From F23-D06 sp947167635 (GTDB taxonomy: Bacteria; Bacteroidota; Bacteroidia; Bacteroidales; WCHB1-69): 6,048 nt of DNA. Position numbers and translations under genes: made by a program. Each line of letters opens with the position of its first letter. Within the stretch, counting starts at the first letter, position 1. The notes below the pieces were generated by a model. That model did not search any database. It was not told the DNA's origin and saw nothing but the letters and a program-made list of their open reading frames with translations. The stretch spans positions 1 through 6,048 of the forward strand of contig CAMVIT010000095.1 in NCBI GenBank assembly GCA_947167635.1. Direction: 5' to 3'. Of the stretch, positions 1-5,087 are shown piece after piece.

Positions 1-8
1 TACTTTTG
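1..8 (+). promoter_or_regulatory. Bacteroidota -7 promoter box for the Rhs-tip gene
   Basis: TACTTTTG matches the Bacteroidota sigma-ABfr -7 consensus TAnnTTTG exactly. The matching -33 TTTG would lie about 20 bases further upstream, outside the window. Transcription would start around position 14-16, just before the ATG at 28, so the orphan Rhs tip downstream may be expressed as its own unit rather than only as the end of a long rhs gene. With only half of the promoter visible, this remains tentative. Confidence 0.5.
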
Positions 9-27
9 CACCGTCGAACAATCGCGT

Positions 28-1011
28 ATGAACCACGACCGAACATATCGCCCCGCCCGCCACGTCCCCGCACCCCGTCTGCGGGACGCAGACGGCTCCA
101 TGCGCCCGCACACCTACGGCGTGCGTGTGTGTTCGTGCGCCGCCATCGCTACCGAGCCCTGCAGACCTACGGCCTGCGCGGAAGAGCACCCGAACCCCTC
201 CGCCTACACCACAACTGCTAACTACTCACTGCTAACTGCTAACTCGTCTTACACGTTCTCCGCCAAAGAAAAGGACTCGGAAACCGGACTAAGCTACTTT
301 GGCTCACGCTATTACAGCAGCGATTTGAGCGTTTGGTTGAGCGTGGATCCGATGAGTGACAAATATCCCTCTTTGAGTCCGTATGTGTATTGCGCGGATA
401 ATCCGGTGAAGTTGGTGGATCCAAATGGGGAGGATATTATAACCATTCACAGTGATGGTAGTTATTCAATAAAAGAAAAAAAAGGTCGAGACGTGTTGGT
501 ATCAACGGAATCTTTGAGGATAAAGAGATTATCAGCACAGGGAGTTTTTAGAGAGCATGTTTCACAAGAAATGAAAGAAAATAAAGAAGGGAAAATGGTA
601 CCTGATAAGACCACTTTTACTGGTTTGGGGAAAGATGATGCGCAAACTATATTTAATTTTTTGGGAGATCACACACAGGTTGAATGGGGGTATTTAGAAA
701 GTGAAAATCCAGATGGAAGTAGAAGTTATTTCGTAGGCTCTTCTCATAATGAAGATGAAGAGCCTCTTGTATCCAGTATGACTTATGATAATATAAAAGT
801 GCTGAGGTATGACCATAGCCATCGAATGCGAAGACATGATGATTTAGAAGCATATAGATACTCAACAAAGGATATGAATTTTTGGAATGATTTGATATCC
901 AATCATCCCAGCGCAACAGCAGGTATCAGGGTGGGAGGGAAGACAACCATATACTATAAGAATGGTGTCAAAACAGATGCTTATTTTAACCCACTTAATC
1001 TGCCCAAATGA
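28..1011 (+). CDS. Orphan Rhs C-terminal tip with JAB/JAMM-like toxin domain
   Basis: This 327-residue frame is the tail of an Rhs polymorphic toxin without the large beta-shell repeat region. Residues 1-74 are low-complexity, GC-rich text derived from repeats and resemble no domain. From residue 75 the Rhs-associated core is clear (YTFSAKEKDSETGLSYFGSR, then SVDPMSDKYPSLSPY) and ends near D131-PNGED. The variable tip follows. H263-S-H265 with S279-x2-D282, plus E219 in VEWGYLE, fit the Glu, HxH and SxxD layout of JAMM/JAB zinc metallopeptidases, and the surrounding text resembles the JAB-like toxin 1 family. The HxH-to-SxxD gap is 13 residues, longer than the usual 7. An isopeptidase or protease effector is inferred. 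The ATG at 28 is the only upstream start in frame and no ribosome binding site is seen; the true start is uncertain. It overlaps the next gene by ATGA, suggesting translational coupling with an immunity gene. Confidence 0.65.
   Translation: MNHDRTYRPARHVPAPRLRDADGSMRPHTYGVRVCSCAAIATEPCRPTACAEEHPNPSAYTTTANYSLLTANSSYTFSAKEKDSETGLSYFGSRYYSSDLSVWLSVDPMSDKYPSLSPYVYCADNPVKLVDPNGEDIITIHSDGSYSIKEKKGRDVLVSTESLRIKRLSAQGVFREHVSQEMKENKEGKMVPDKTTFTGLGKDDAQTIFNFLGDHTQVEWGYLESENPDGSRSYFVGSSHNEDEEPLVSSMTYDNIKVLRYDHSHRMRRHDDLEAYRYSTKDMNFWNDLISNHPSATAGIRVGGKTTIYYKNGVKTDAYFNPLNLPK
77..93. repeat. Short GC hairpin shared with the downstream repeat block
   Basis: GTCTGCG, loop GGA, CGCAGAC gives a perfect 7-bp stem. 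Almost the same hairpin recurs at 5153-5174 (GTGTCTGCG, loop GGGA, CGCAGACAC), and both are followed by a CTCC within a few bases. It lies inside the translated N-terminal part of the Rhs-tip frame, so that part is probably repeat DNA read through by chance or co-opted as coding sequence. Confidence 0.6.
214..244. repeat. Degenerate ACTGCTAACT tandem repeat
   Basis: ACTGCTAACT occurs at 214-223, 228-237 and 235-244, the last two overlapping. It is immediately followed by the Rhs core coding text. The repeat marks the junction between the GC-rich filler and the conserved Rhs segment and may be the scar where the tip became detached from its parent gene. Confidence 0.6.
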
Positions 1012-1754
1012 AAAAAATATTATTAGCCATGTTTTTTTTGAGTGTTGTTATTACTTCTTATGCACAACATTCTACTAATGATACTGTTGGTAACGTTTAT
1101 TTTGTTTCAGTTAATGACAGTTCTTTGATTGATGTTTTGGACTTTATTGATAATGAATTGAATCAATGTGTGTTTTACAACCTCCAGTTCGACTATTTTT
1201 TCCTTTGCTATTTTCAGGAAAAAAAAATAAAGATTATGGCTATACCATATAACAAAATCACAGATTATTTTTTGCAGGGAATAGCGTGTTTTGCAAGAAC
1301 GTTTTTTTACTACAAAGGGAAACTGGTCATTGCTTTGGATATGGGCAGCCCGTTTTTCAACAAAATATTTACATTGTCAGATTGGCCGTCAACACTATCC
1401 TTCCAAAATGTAAATGAAAATAGACCTAGTGTTGAATTGGGGTTTGATTGTTGTTGGGTGAATTGCGTATATGACATAAATGGTTGTATTAACATAGACT
1501 ATTGTCACCCGTGTCATTATCGACATTATCATTATGTTGTCCAAAATGGAGACTCTTGGGAGATAATAGCTTTTAGAATAGGCACAACAAAAGAAATATT
1601 ACAATCAATGTTGGGCAGGGATTATTTTGTCAGCCCCCAAAAAGGAGACATTTTAGAAATTTCGTATGAAATAGAACAGCGCGATTTAAAAATAGCAAGC
1701 CTCAGATTCAGACATTTTCACAGCGATGATGAGAGTAGTCCCTTTCCAAAATAA
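1008..1754 (+). CDS. Exported protein, probable immunity partner of the Rhs JAB toxin
   Basis: This 248-residue protein belongs to no family I recognise. Its start overlaps the toxin stop as ATGA, the classic arrangement for a coupled toxin-immunity pair, and that position is the basis of the call. Residues 1-19 form a signal peptide (MKK, hydrophobic core, probable cleavage SYA|Q), so it should act in the periplasm, where it could meet an incoming toxin. The mature part is AT-rich in codon use and aromatic-rich. A striking cluster at residues 148-175 holds six Cys and four His (C148, C149, C153, C160, C166, C169; H167, H170, H173, H175). It includes CHPCH at 166-170, which matches the CXXCH c-type heme attachment pattern; metal chelation or disulfides are equally possible. 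No motif identifies its fold. It could instead be an unrelated secreted protein. Confidence 0.6.
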   Translation: MKKILLAMFFLSVVITSYAQHSTNDTVGNVYFVSVNDSSLIDVLDFIDNELNQCVFYNLQFDYFFLCYFQEKKIKIMAIPYNKITDYFLQGIACFARTFFYYKGKLVIALDMGSPFFNKIFTLSDWPSTLSFQNVNENRPSVELGFDCCWVNCVYDINGCINIDYCHPCHYRHYHYVVQNGDSWEIIAFRIGTTKEILQSMLGRDYFVSPQKGDILEISYEIEQRDLKIASLRFRHFHSDDESSPFPK

Positions 1755-1771
1755 AGGTACTGTAAATAACC

Positions 1772-1806
1772 ATTCATCATTAAACCAAATTTTATTCATC
1801 ATCAAA
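1772..1806. repeat. Direct repeat ATTCATCATyAAA upstream of the lipoprotein gene
   Basis: ATTCATCATTAAA (1772-1784) and ATTCATCATCAAA (1794-1806) differ by one base and start 22 bases apart, about two helical turns, just before the ATG at 1817. The spacing would suit paired binding of a regulator on one face of the DNA. No TAnnTTTG box is visible in this gap, so the promoter of the downstream gene is not identified. Confidence 0.35.
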
Positions 1807-1816
1807 AACTAAAAAA

Positions 1817-2218
1817 ATGAAAAAAGTATTTTTTATCCTGGCGATGGCATTCGCCGCAGTAACCGTAATGACCTCTTGTTCCGACAAGAAGGTGACAAAA
1901 GAAACATTTATCGGAAAATGGGAACTCAAGAGTTTCCAGCACCAAGCGGTAAACAGTACCGAGTGGGTGGAGGAACTGTCGGAAAGCGACCCTGTGCAAA
2001 CCTACATTTTCTCCGCCGACGGCACCTATCAGGATATATGCGAAGGTGTTACGGAGACCCTCAATTGGAATTATGACGAATCCACAGGTCTTCTGACCTT
2101 CGACCATCAGGTTTGGACGGTAGAGTCATACAAGAACAAGGAACTCGTCTTATATTCCGACACTTGGGCGCAAACCTTCGGCCAGAAGCACCGCGCCACA
2201 CTGAAAAAGGTCAAATAA
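1817..2218 (+). CDS. Small lipoprotein with lipocalin-like domain
   Basis: This 133-residue protein begins with a lipoprotein signal peptide: MKK, a hydrophobic stretch, then VMTSC with the lipidated cysteine at C21. The -3 residue is Met rather than the usual Leu, which is tolerated in Bacteroidota. SDKK after the cysteine partly resembles the Bacteroidota surface-export signal. The mature part has the outline of the lipocalin-like families of this phylum: G33-K34-W35 near the start (FIGKWEL), then alternating beta-strand text with YIFSADGTYQ and DESTGLLTF, ending in ATLKKVK. These are normally envelope-anchored, ligand-unknown beta-barrel proteins. AAAAAA before the ATG is typical of weak Bacteroidota translation starts. 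It does not overlap its neighbours, and a structured repeat begins four bases after its stop. A role linked to the upstream toxin-immunity pair is possible but unsupported. Confidence 0.75.
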   Translation: MKKVFFILAMAFAAVTVMTSCSDKKVTKETFIGKWELKSFQHQAVNSTEWVEELSESDPVQTYIFSADGTYQDICEGVTETLNWNYDESTGLLTFDHQVWTVESYKNKELVLYSDTWAQTFGQKHRATLKKVK

Positions 2219-2221
2219 ACT

Positions 2222-2348
2222 CTTTTGGGCGACCGGGCACGCTATCCGTTCAAACTGCGCACTGGCGTGCTTGTAAACACTTCTATCGTTGTCGCGGAAT
2301 CAAGGACGTGGAAAACGCATTCGACCATCATGAAAGCGTTTTCCACGT
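2222..2348. repeat. Structured repeat, copy 1 (left flank of the AbiE module)
   Basis: This copy starts four bases after the lipoprotein stop and shares two blocks with copy 2 at 4591-4711. One is a 28-bp identical block (2227-2254 against 4596-4623, containing GACCGGGCACGCTATCCG); the other is CTATCGTTGTCGCGG (2283-2297 against 4648-4662). Its last part is a hairpin with a perfect 13-bp stem (2306-2318 with 2336-2348), an A-A mismatch, a 3-bp inner stem and a 9-base loop. GCGAC (2229-2233) can pair with GTCGC (2291-2295), and inside it GCACGC (2237-2242) with GCGTGC (2265-2270). In one frame its start reads LFWATGHAIRSN. It could be a structured RNA, a recombination site, or a dispersed fragment of a gene end. 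Confidence 0.75.
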
Positions 2349-2401
2349 TTATAAACCATATTGCTGGAATCAATTGTTTCTTACGTAATAAAAAACGTTT
2401 T

Positions 2402-2433
2402 TTTGAATTTGTCGCAAAAATATTGTATTTTTG
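2402..2433 (+). promoter_or_regulatory. Promoter of the AbiE operon
   Basis: TTTG at 2402-2405 and TATTTTTG at 2426-2433 match the Bacteroidota -33 and -7 boxes exactly, with the ideal 20-bp spacer. Transcription should start near 2440, leaving a leader of about 20 bases before the ATG at 2459. Confidence 0.8.
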
Positions 2434-2442
2434 CGACAAATT
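2406..2442. promoter_or_regulatory. Palindromic operator overlapping the AbiE promoter
   Basis: The arms AATTTGTCGCAAAAATA (2406-2422) and its exact reverse complement (2426-2442) are separated by TTG, giving a perfect 17-bp inverted repeat. It covers the promoter spacer, the whole -7 box and the expected start site. AbiEi-type antitoxins are known to bind inverted repeats in their own promoter through an N-terminal winged helix, so autorepression by the first gene product is the natural reading. An RNA hairpin role is unlikely because most of the palindrome lies upstream of the start site. Confidence 0.75.
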
Positions 2443-2458
2443 TTTAAGGTATAATAAT

Positions 2459-3064
2459 ATGCAATCTATTGATGATAAGATACTTGAATCTGTTAGAAAA
2501 TGCGGAAGAGGGACTGTGTTCACCCCTTCGCGTTTTTCGCAGTATGGTACAGCTGTCGCGGTGCAAAAAGCACTTGAAAGACTCACAGATGAGGGCCGCA
2601 TCATTCGCGTGGCAAGGGGTATCTATTGCTACCCGAAAACAGACACAGACTTGGGACTGGGTGTCATCTATCCCGGCTTTGATGAGATTGCCCAAGCTAT
2701 TGCCAAACGTGACAAGGCTCAGATTGTTCCTGCGGGAGCATACGCCGTGAACAAATTGGGACTCAGCACACAGGTGCCTATGAATGCCGTTTTCCTCACC
2801 AGCGGAGAAAGCCGCAAAGTTGTGATACGTAACGGCAGAGGCATCCTCTTCAAACATGCCGCGCCGAGAAATTTCGCGTTTGAGAATTCTTTCGCCCAAC
2901 TCCTTTCGGTAGCACTCAAGGAAATCGGAAAAGACAATCTCGATTCCGAGCAAAAAAACACGCTCAAACGCATTCTCCATGAGCAACCGCGCATATCGGA
3001 AAAGGACTTGAACCTAATGACTGTCTGGATTAGAAAACTTATAAACGAATTATATGATGAATGA
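2459..3064 (+). CDS. abiEi: AbiEi-type antitoxin / transcriptional regulator (DUF6088-like)
   Basis: This 201-residue protein is the antitoxin half of an AbiE type IV toxin-antitoxin system. Residues 1-60 form the winged helix: GRGTVFTPSRF, an ALERL segment at 38-42, the turn DEGRI at 44-48 and RVARGIYCYPK at 50-60, the pattern of AbiEi/DUF6088 DNA-binding domains. The remainder is the C-terminal antitoxin domain. The start at 2459 was chosen because it lies about 20 bases past the predicted transcription start; the frame is open further upstream, but that would run through the promoter and the structured repeat. AAGG at 2446-2449 may help initiation. The stop overlaps the toxin start by 11 bases (8 if the second Met is used), implying coupled translation. 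In the known system the antitoxin represses the operon and prevents toxicity without stably binding the toxin. Confidence 0.85.
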   Translation: MQSIDDKILESVRKCGRGTVFTPSRFSQYGTAVAVQKALERLTDEGRIIRVARGIYCYPKTDTDLGLGVIYPGFDEIAQAIAKRDKAQIVPAGAYAVNKLGLSTQVPMNAVFLTSGESRKVVIRNGRGILFKHAAPRNFAFENSFAQLLSVALKEIGKDNLDSEQKNTLKRILHEQPRISEKDLNLMTVWIRKLINELYDE

Positions 3065-4070
3065 TTTTTATACACTACCGTTGGAACAGAAACGCCTCAT
3101 CCTGTCTTCCGCAGAAACCAAAATCGGCCTGCCTGCCGCTGCAATAGAAAAGGATTTGTGGGTTACTTGTGTCTTGCAGTTGCTTTTCAGCATAGACATC
3201 CACGCGGAGTTTCTTTTCAAAGGAGGAACATCGTTAAGCAAAGCCGGCAATCTCATACAGCGTTTTTCGGAAGACATTGACATCGCCATCAATCCCGCTG
3301 TTTTGGGCTTTAGCGGGGACTTGACAAAAAAGCAGATCAAACATCTTCGCAAAGCGTCTTCACTGTTTGTAGAGCAAACACTTGCCGTAAAGCTCCGTGA
3401 AGTTATCCAATCAAATAATCTTCACCATTTCCTGACGGTCGATGTTGAACCCGAAGGGGAAGGTGATGCCACCTATCCGGAACCAAGACGCATATTTGTA
3501 CGTTATCCGTCAATCGTGTCGCAGCAATATGATTATTTGAAAGACACAGTTGTACTTGAAATCGGGTCACGTTCGCTGATGGAGCCCGTCCAGCTGCTGC
3601 ATGTGAAGAGTCTTGTGGAAGCCAATTTCCCGAATATCCGAACTTCCGTCCAAGACCCGGCGATTGCCACTTCAACACCCGCAAAAACCTTCTTGGAAAA
3701 GGCATTCCTGCTTCATGAGTTGTTCTCGGTAAACGAACACGCAGGAAAAGCCAACCACCGGTCACGACATCTGTACGACTTGGAACGCATGATGGACATG
3801 CCTTTTGCCGTCGCTGCCATCAACGACAACGATTTGTGGGAGAGCATCCAACACCATCGAAGCATTTATACCGCAGTACAAAATGTGGACTACGCCAAAG
3901 ATTTGCGCAAAGAGATAGTGCTGGTTCCGCCTGCCAATGTGAAAACCGCATGGGAAACGGACTACAACGACATGTGCCAGACAATGATTTATGGCGAAAG
4001 GTTGCCATTTGGCCAGTTGTTGGAGCGAATCCAAGAACTGGAGGCGCGTTTCCACACCTTACGGCATTAG
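3054..4070 (+). CDS. abiEii: AbiEii/AbiGii-family nucleotidyltransferase toxin
   Basis: This 338-residue protein is the toxin of the AbiE pair, a DNA polymerase beta-like nucleotidyltransferase. All the family's key motifs are visible. E32-KDLWV opens the fold. Motif I is K56-GGTS-L (GGTS at 57-60), followed by the metal-binding D74-x-D76 in RFSEDIDIAI. Motif III is T212-FLEK-A, with K211 and K216. Motif IV is R238-HLYDL-E. Length is normal for the Bacteroidota branch and nothing is truncated, so the enzyme looks intact. Related enzymes transfer nucleotides, in some characterised cases to the acceptor ends of tRNAs, and so block growth; phage-triggered abortive infection is the classical phenotype. 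The exact substrate here cannot be read from sequence. Translation starts inside the antitoxin gene at ATGATG (3054/3057). It is followed by an AT-rich passenger ORF with no obvious promoter. Confidence 0.92.
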   Translation: MMNDFYTLPLEQKRLILSSAETKIGLPAAAIEKDLWVTCVLQLLFSIDIHAEFLFKGGTSLSKAGNLIQRFSEDIDIAINPAVLGFSGDLTKKQIKHLRKASSLFVEQTLAVKLREVIQSNNLHHFLTVDVEPEGEGDATYPEPRRIFVRYPSIVSQQYDYLKDTVVLEIGSRSLMEPVQLLHVKSLVEANFPNIRTSVQDPAIATSTPAKTFLEKAFLLHELFSVNEHAGKANHRSRHLYDLERMMDMPFAVAAINDNDLWESIQHHRSIYTAVQNVDYAKDLRKEIVLVPPANVKTAWETDYNDMCQTMIYGERLPFGQLLERIQELEARFHTLRH

Positions 4071-4119
4071 AACCTCGATGTCTCGCACTCGTAAGCTCAG
4101 CACGACTAGATAATTAATT

Positions 4120-4473
4120 ATGGAAAATGATTTTTTTATTGATGTTATTCTTTTCATGCCTTATAATGTGGATTGTTACATACAGGCTCCTGATTTGGAC
4201 ATTGATTTAATACGAAATCTTATTGTGTCTTGTAATATACCATATTACGAAAGGGTTAAATTAACTCCTAACAGTAAGGCTCAAATTATAAATTTGGAAT
4301 CCCAATTCCAGATTAGTCAATGGATTCAAAGTATGGAAATACGAAAAGATTCAGAACTGTTATTTGAAGGTTATGATAGCGTCAACTATGGACTCTTTTC
4401 AAAAAATATTACAATACCCTACTGGTTTAAGAATAAACATATAAACGACTTCAGTATATCACACAATTGGTGA
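4120..4473 (+). CDS. Hypothetical AT-rich protein, possible orphan immunity or passenger gene
   Basis: This 117-residue protein matches no family I can name. It begins MENDFFIDVILFMPYNVDCY, has no signal peptide or transmembrane segment, is rich in Ile, Asn, Tyr and Phe, and ends KHINDFSISHNW, so it should be cytoplasmic. It is much more AT-rich than the AbiE genes 50 bases upstream, which points to separate origin. No TAnnTTTG box is seen in the gap, so it probably depends on readthrough from the AbiE promoter. Small, AT-rich, cytoplasmic orphan ORFs in Bacteroidota toxin neighbourhoods are often immunity proteins, but that is only an analogy. It could also be an accessory third AbiE component or decaying DNA. 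The start at 4120 is the first ATG and follows TAATTAATT. Confidence 0.5.
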   Translation: MENDFFIDVILFMPYNVDCYIQAPDLDIDLIRNLIVSCNIPYYERVKLTPNSKAQIINLESQFQISQWIQSMEIRKDSELLFEGYDSVNYGLFSKNITIPYWFKNKHINDFSISHNW

Positions 4474-4714
4474 TGTCTTTAGTAGGCCTTCGTCAAACAG
4501 ATACGCTTCGGGAGGAAGGGATTATGTCAAGTACGTTACCATTTTTATGAATGATATTTGTTTTGTAAATGTTCGTTTTCTTCCTCCTTTCTTTGGGGCG
4601 ACCGGGCACGCTATCCGTTCAAATTTTGCACCCCGTGCTCATAACCGCTATCGTTGTCGCGGTATTAAGGAAGATGAAAACGCAGTCAACCAGCACGACA
4701 GCGTTTTCCCGTAA
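4445..4714 (+). pseudogene. Remnant resembling a DUF1566/FISUMP C-type-lectin-like variable C-terminus
   Basis: This frame is open from just after TAA at 4442-4444 to TAA at 4712-4714 and has no usable start. It overlaps the preceding ORF in another frame. From about 4475 it reads DVFSRPSSNRYASGGRDYVK, then later FFGATGHAIRSN. The pattern of SS near the start, an aromatic/Gly/Ser middle with YASGG, and a closing GHAVR-like motif resembles the C-terminal end of DUF1566/FISUMP-type lectin-fold proteins, a class often diversified by retroelements. The GHAIR part lies inside the structured repeat. No reverse transcriptase or full-length host gene is in the window. The likeness is from memory of the family's appearance, not from an alignment, so it could be chance. 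Confidence 0.3.
4591..4711. repeat. Structured repeat, copy 2 (right flank of the AbiE module)
   Basis: This is the second copy of the element at 2222-2348, in the same orientation with its start 2369 bases downstream. It contains the same 28-bp block (4596-4623) and CTATCGTTGTCGCGG block (4648-4662). The terminal hairpin keeps an 8-bp stem (4676-4683 with 4701-4708), the A-A mismatch, a 3-bp inner stem (GTC/GAC at 4685-4687 and 4697-4699, where copy 1 has TTC/GAA) and a 9-base loop. The inner stem has therefore changed on both sides and still pairs. GCGAC/GTCGC (4598-4602 with 4656-4660) and GCACG/CGTGC (4606-4610 with 4634-4638) are also retained. The region between the two shared blocks has diverged freely and differs in length (28 against 24 bases). 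Confidence 0.75.
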
Positions 4715-4768
4715 CCGTCCCTATCCGTGACGGACGTTTGAAGCATCTTTGCCGCAAACTTAACGTTT

Positions 4769-4900
4769 ATGGCAAAGTCAAGCACCCGTAGGGTAACCAT
4801 CTACATCAACGTCAAGGAGGTGGAGGCCTCCGTCAAGCAGATACGGGTGGAAATGAACCGCCTCCACAACGGACAGAACCGCATGGTCGTCGTTGGGGAT
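4769..4900 (+). pseudogene. Truncated N-terminus of a phage tail tape-measure protein
   Basis: The first 44 or so codons read MAKSSTRRVTIYINVKEVEA, then SVKQIRVEMNRLHNGQNRM. This closely resembles the conserved start of tail tape-measure proteins in Bacteroidota prophages (TRRVTIYINGKEVEASVKQI-RAEMNKL in typical members). The full protein would be hundreds of residues longer and guides tail length and DNA ejection. Here the resemblance stops around residue 44, where the frame enters the palindromic GC-rich repeat block, and the rest of the open frame to 5242 is repeat DNA with no protein character. The gene is therefore a dead fragment, consistent with repeat insertion or deletion in a decayed prophage. 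A near-match promoter box, CATCTTTG, lies at 4744-4751 without a matching -33 box. Confidence 0.55.
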
Positions 4901-4915
4901 TCCGCCACCTCCTAT

Positions 4916-5087
4916 CGTCGGCGGCGGAATGACGTGCGTCGCCGGATGAGGGGAAGGGAAAAGATGGGCGGCGGGGAAAGGCGCTCCGTTGCCAGTGACA
5001 CCATCTCCGCCGCCCATCTTTTCCCTCTTTTGCCCCGTGCGCGGTGCACGTCATTCCGCGAGACGCGCAGCGTCGAGCGGAACCTCC
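4916..5087. mobile_element. Nested palindromic, MITE-like repeat element A
   Basis: The element has an outer perfect 14-bp inverted repeat GCGGAATGACGTGC (4924-4937) with GCACGTCATTCCGC (5046-5059), and an inner perfect 17-bp one GGGAAAAGATGGGCGGC (4956-4972) with GCCGCCCATCTTTTCCC (5009-5025), so about 136 bp can fold into one long hairpin with a 36-base loop. The left flank CGTCGGCGGCGGAATGACG (4916-4934) is identical to 5949-5967 in element B. The right flank carries the GAGACGCG...GAGCGGAACCTCC unit. No coding capacity is visible. A non-autonomous transposable repeat or a dispersed intergenic hairpin fits best; no target-site duplication was identified. Confidence 0.6.

Noticed and set aside
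1741..1757. Terminator after the putative immunity gene
   Set aside because: CCTTT and AAAGG form only a 5-bp stem overlapping the stop codon, with no T-run after it.
2225..2458. N-terminal extension of the AbiEi antitoxin upstream of 2459
   Set aside because: The frame is open, but it would run through the structured repeat, the promoter and the operator. The winged-helix domain begins properly at the ATG at 2459.
2444..2986. Long minus-strand open frame opposite the AbiEi gene
   Set aside because: It is antisense to a well-recognised gene with a clear promoter. Its translation has no domain character and no promoter of its own.
2222..4711. Integron-like cassette array with the structured repeats as attC sites
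   Set aside because: The gene-then-hairpin order is reminiscent, but I could not find the paired RYYYAAC and GTTRRRY core sites at the hairpin ends, and no integrase gene is in the window.
4744..4751. Promoter for the tape-measure fragment
   Set aside because: CATCTTTG is one base off the -7 consensus and no TTTG-like -33 box lies 19-21 bases upstream.
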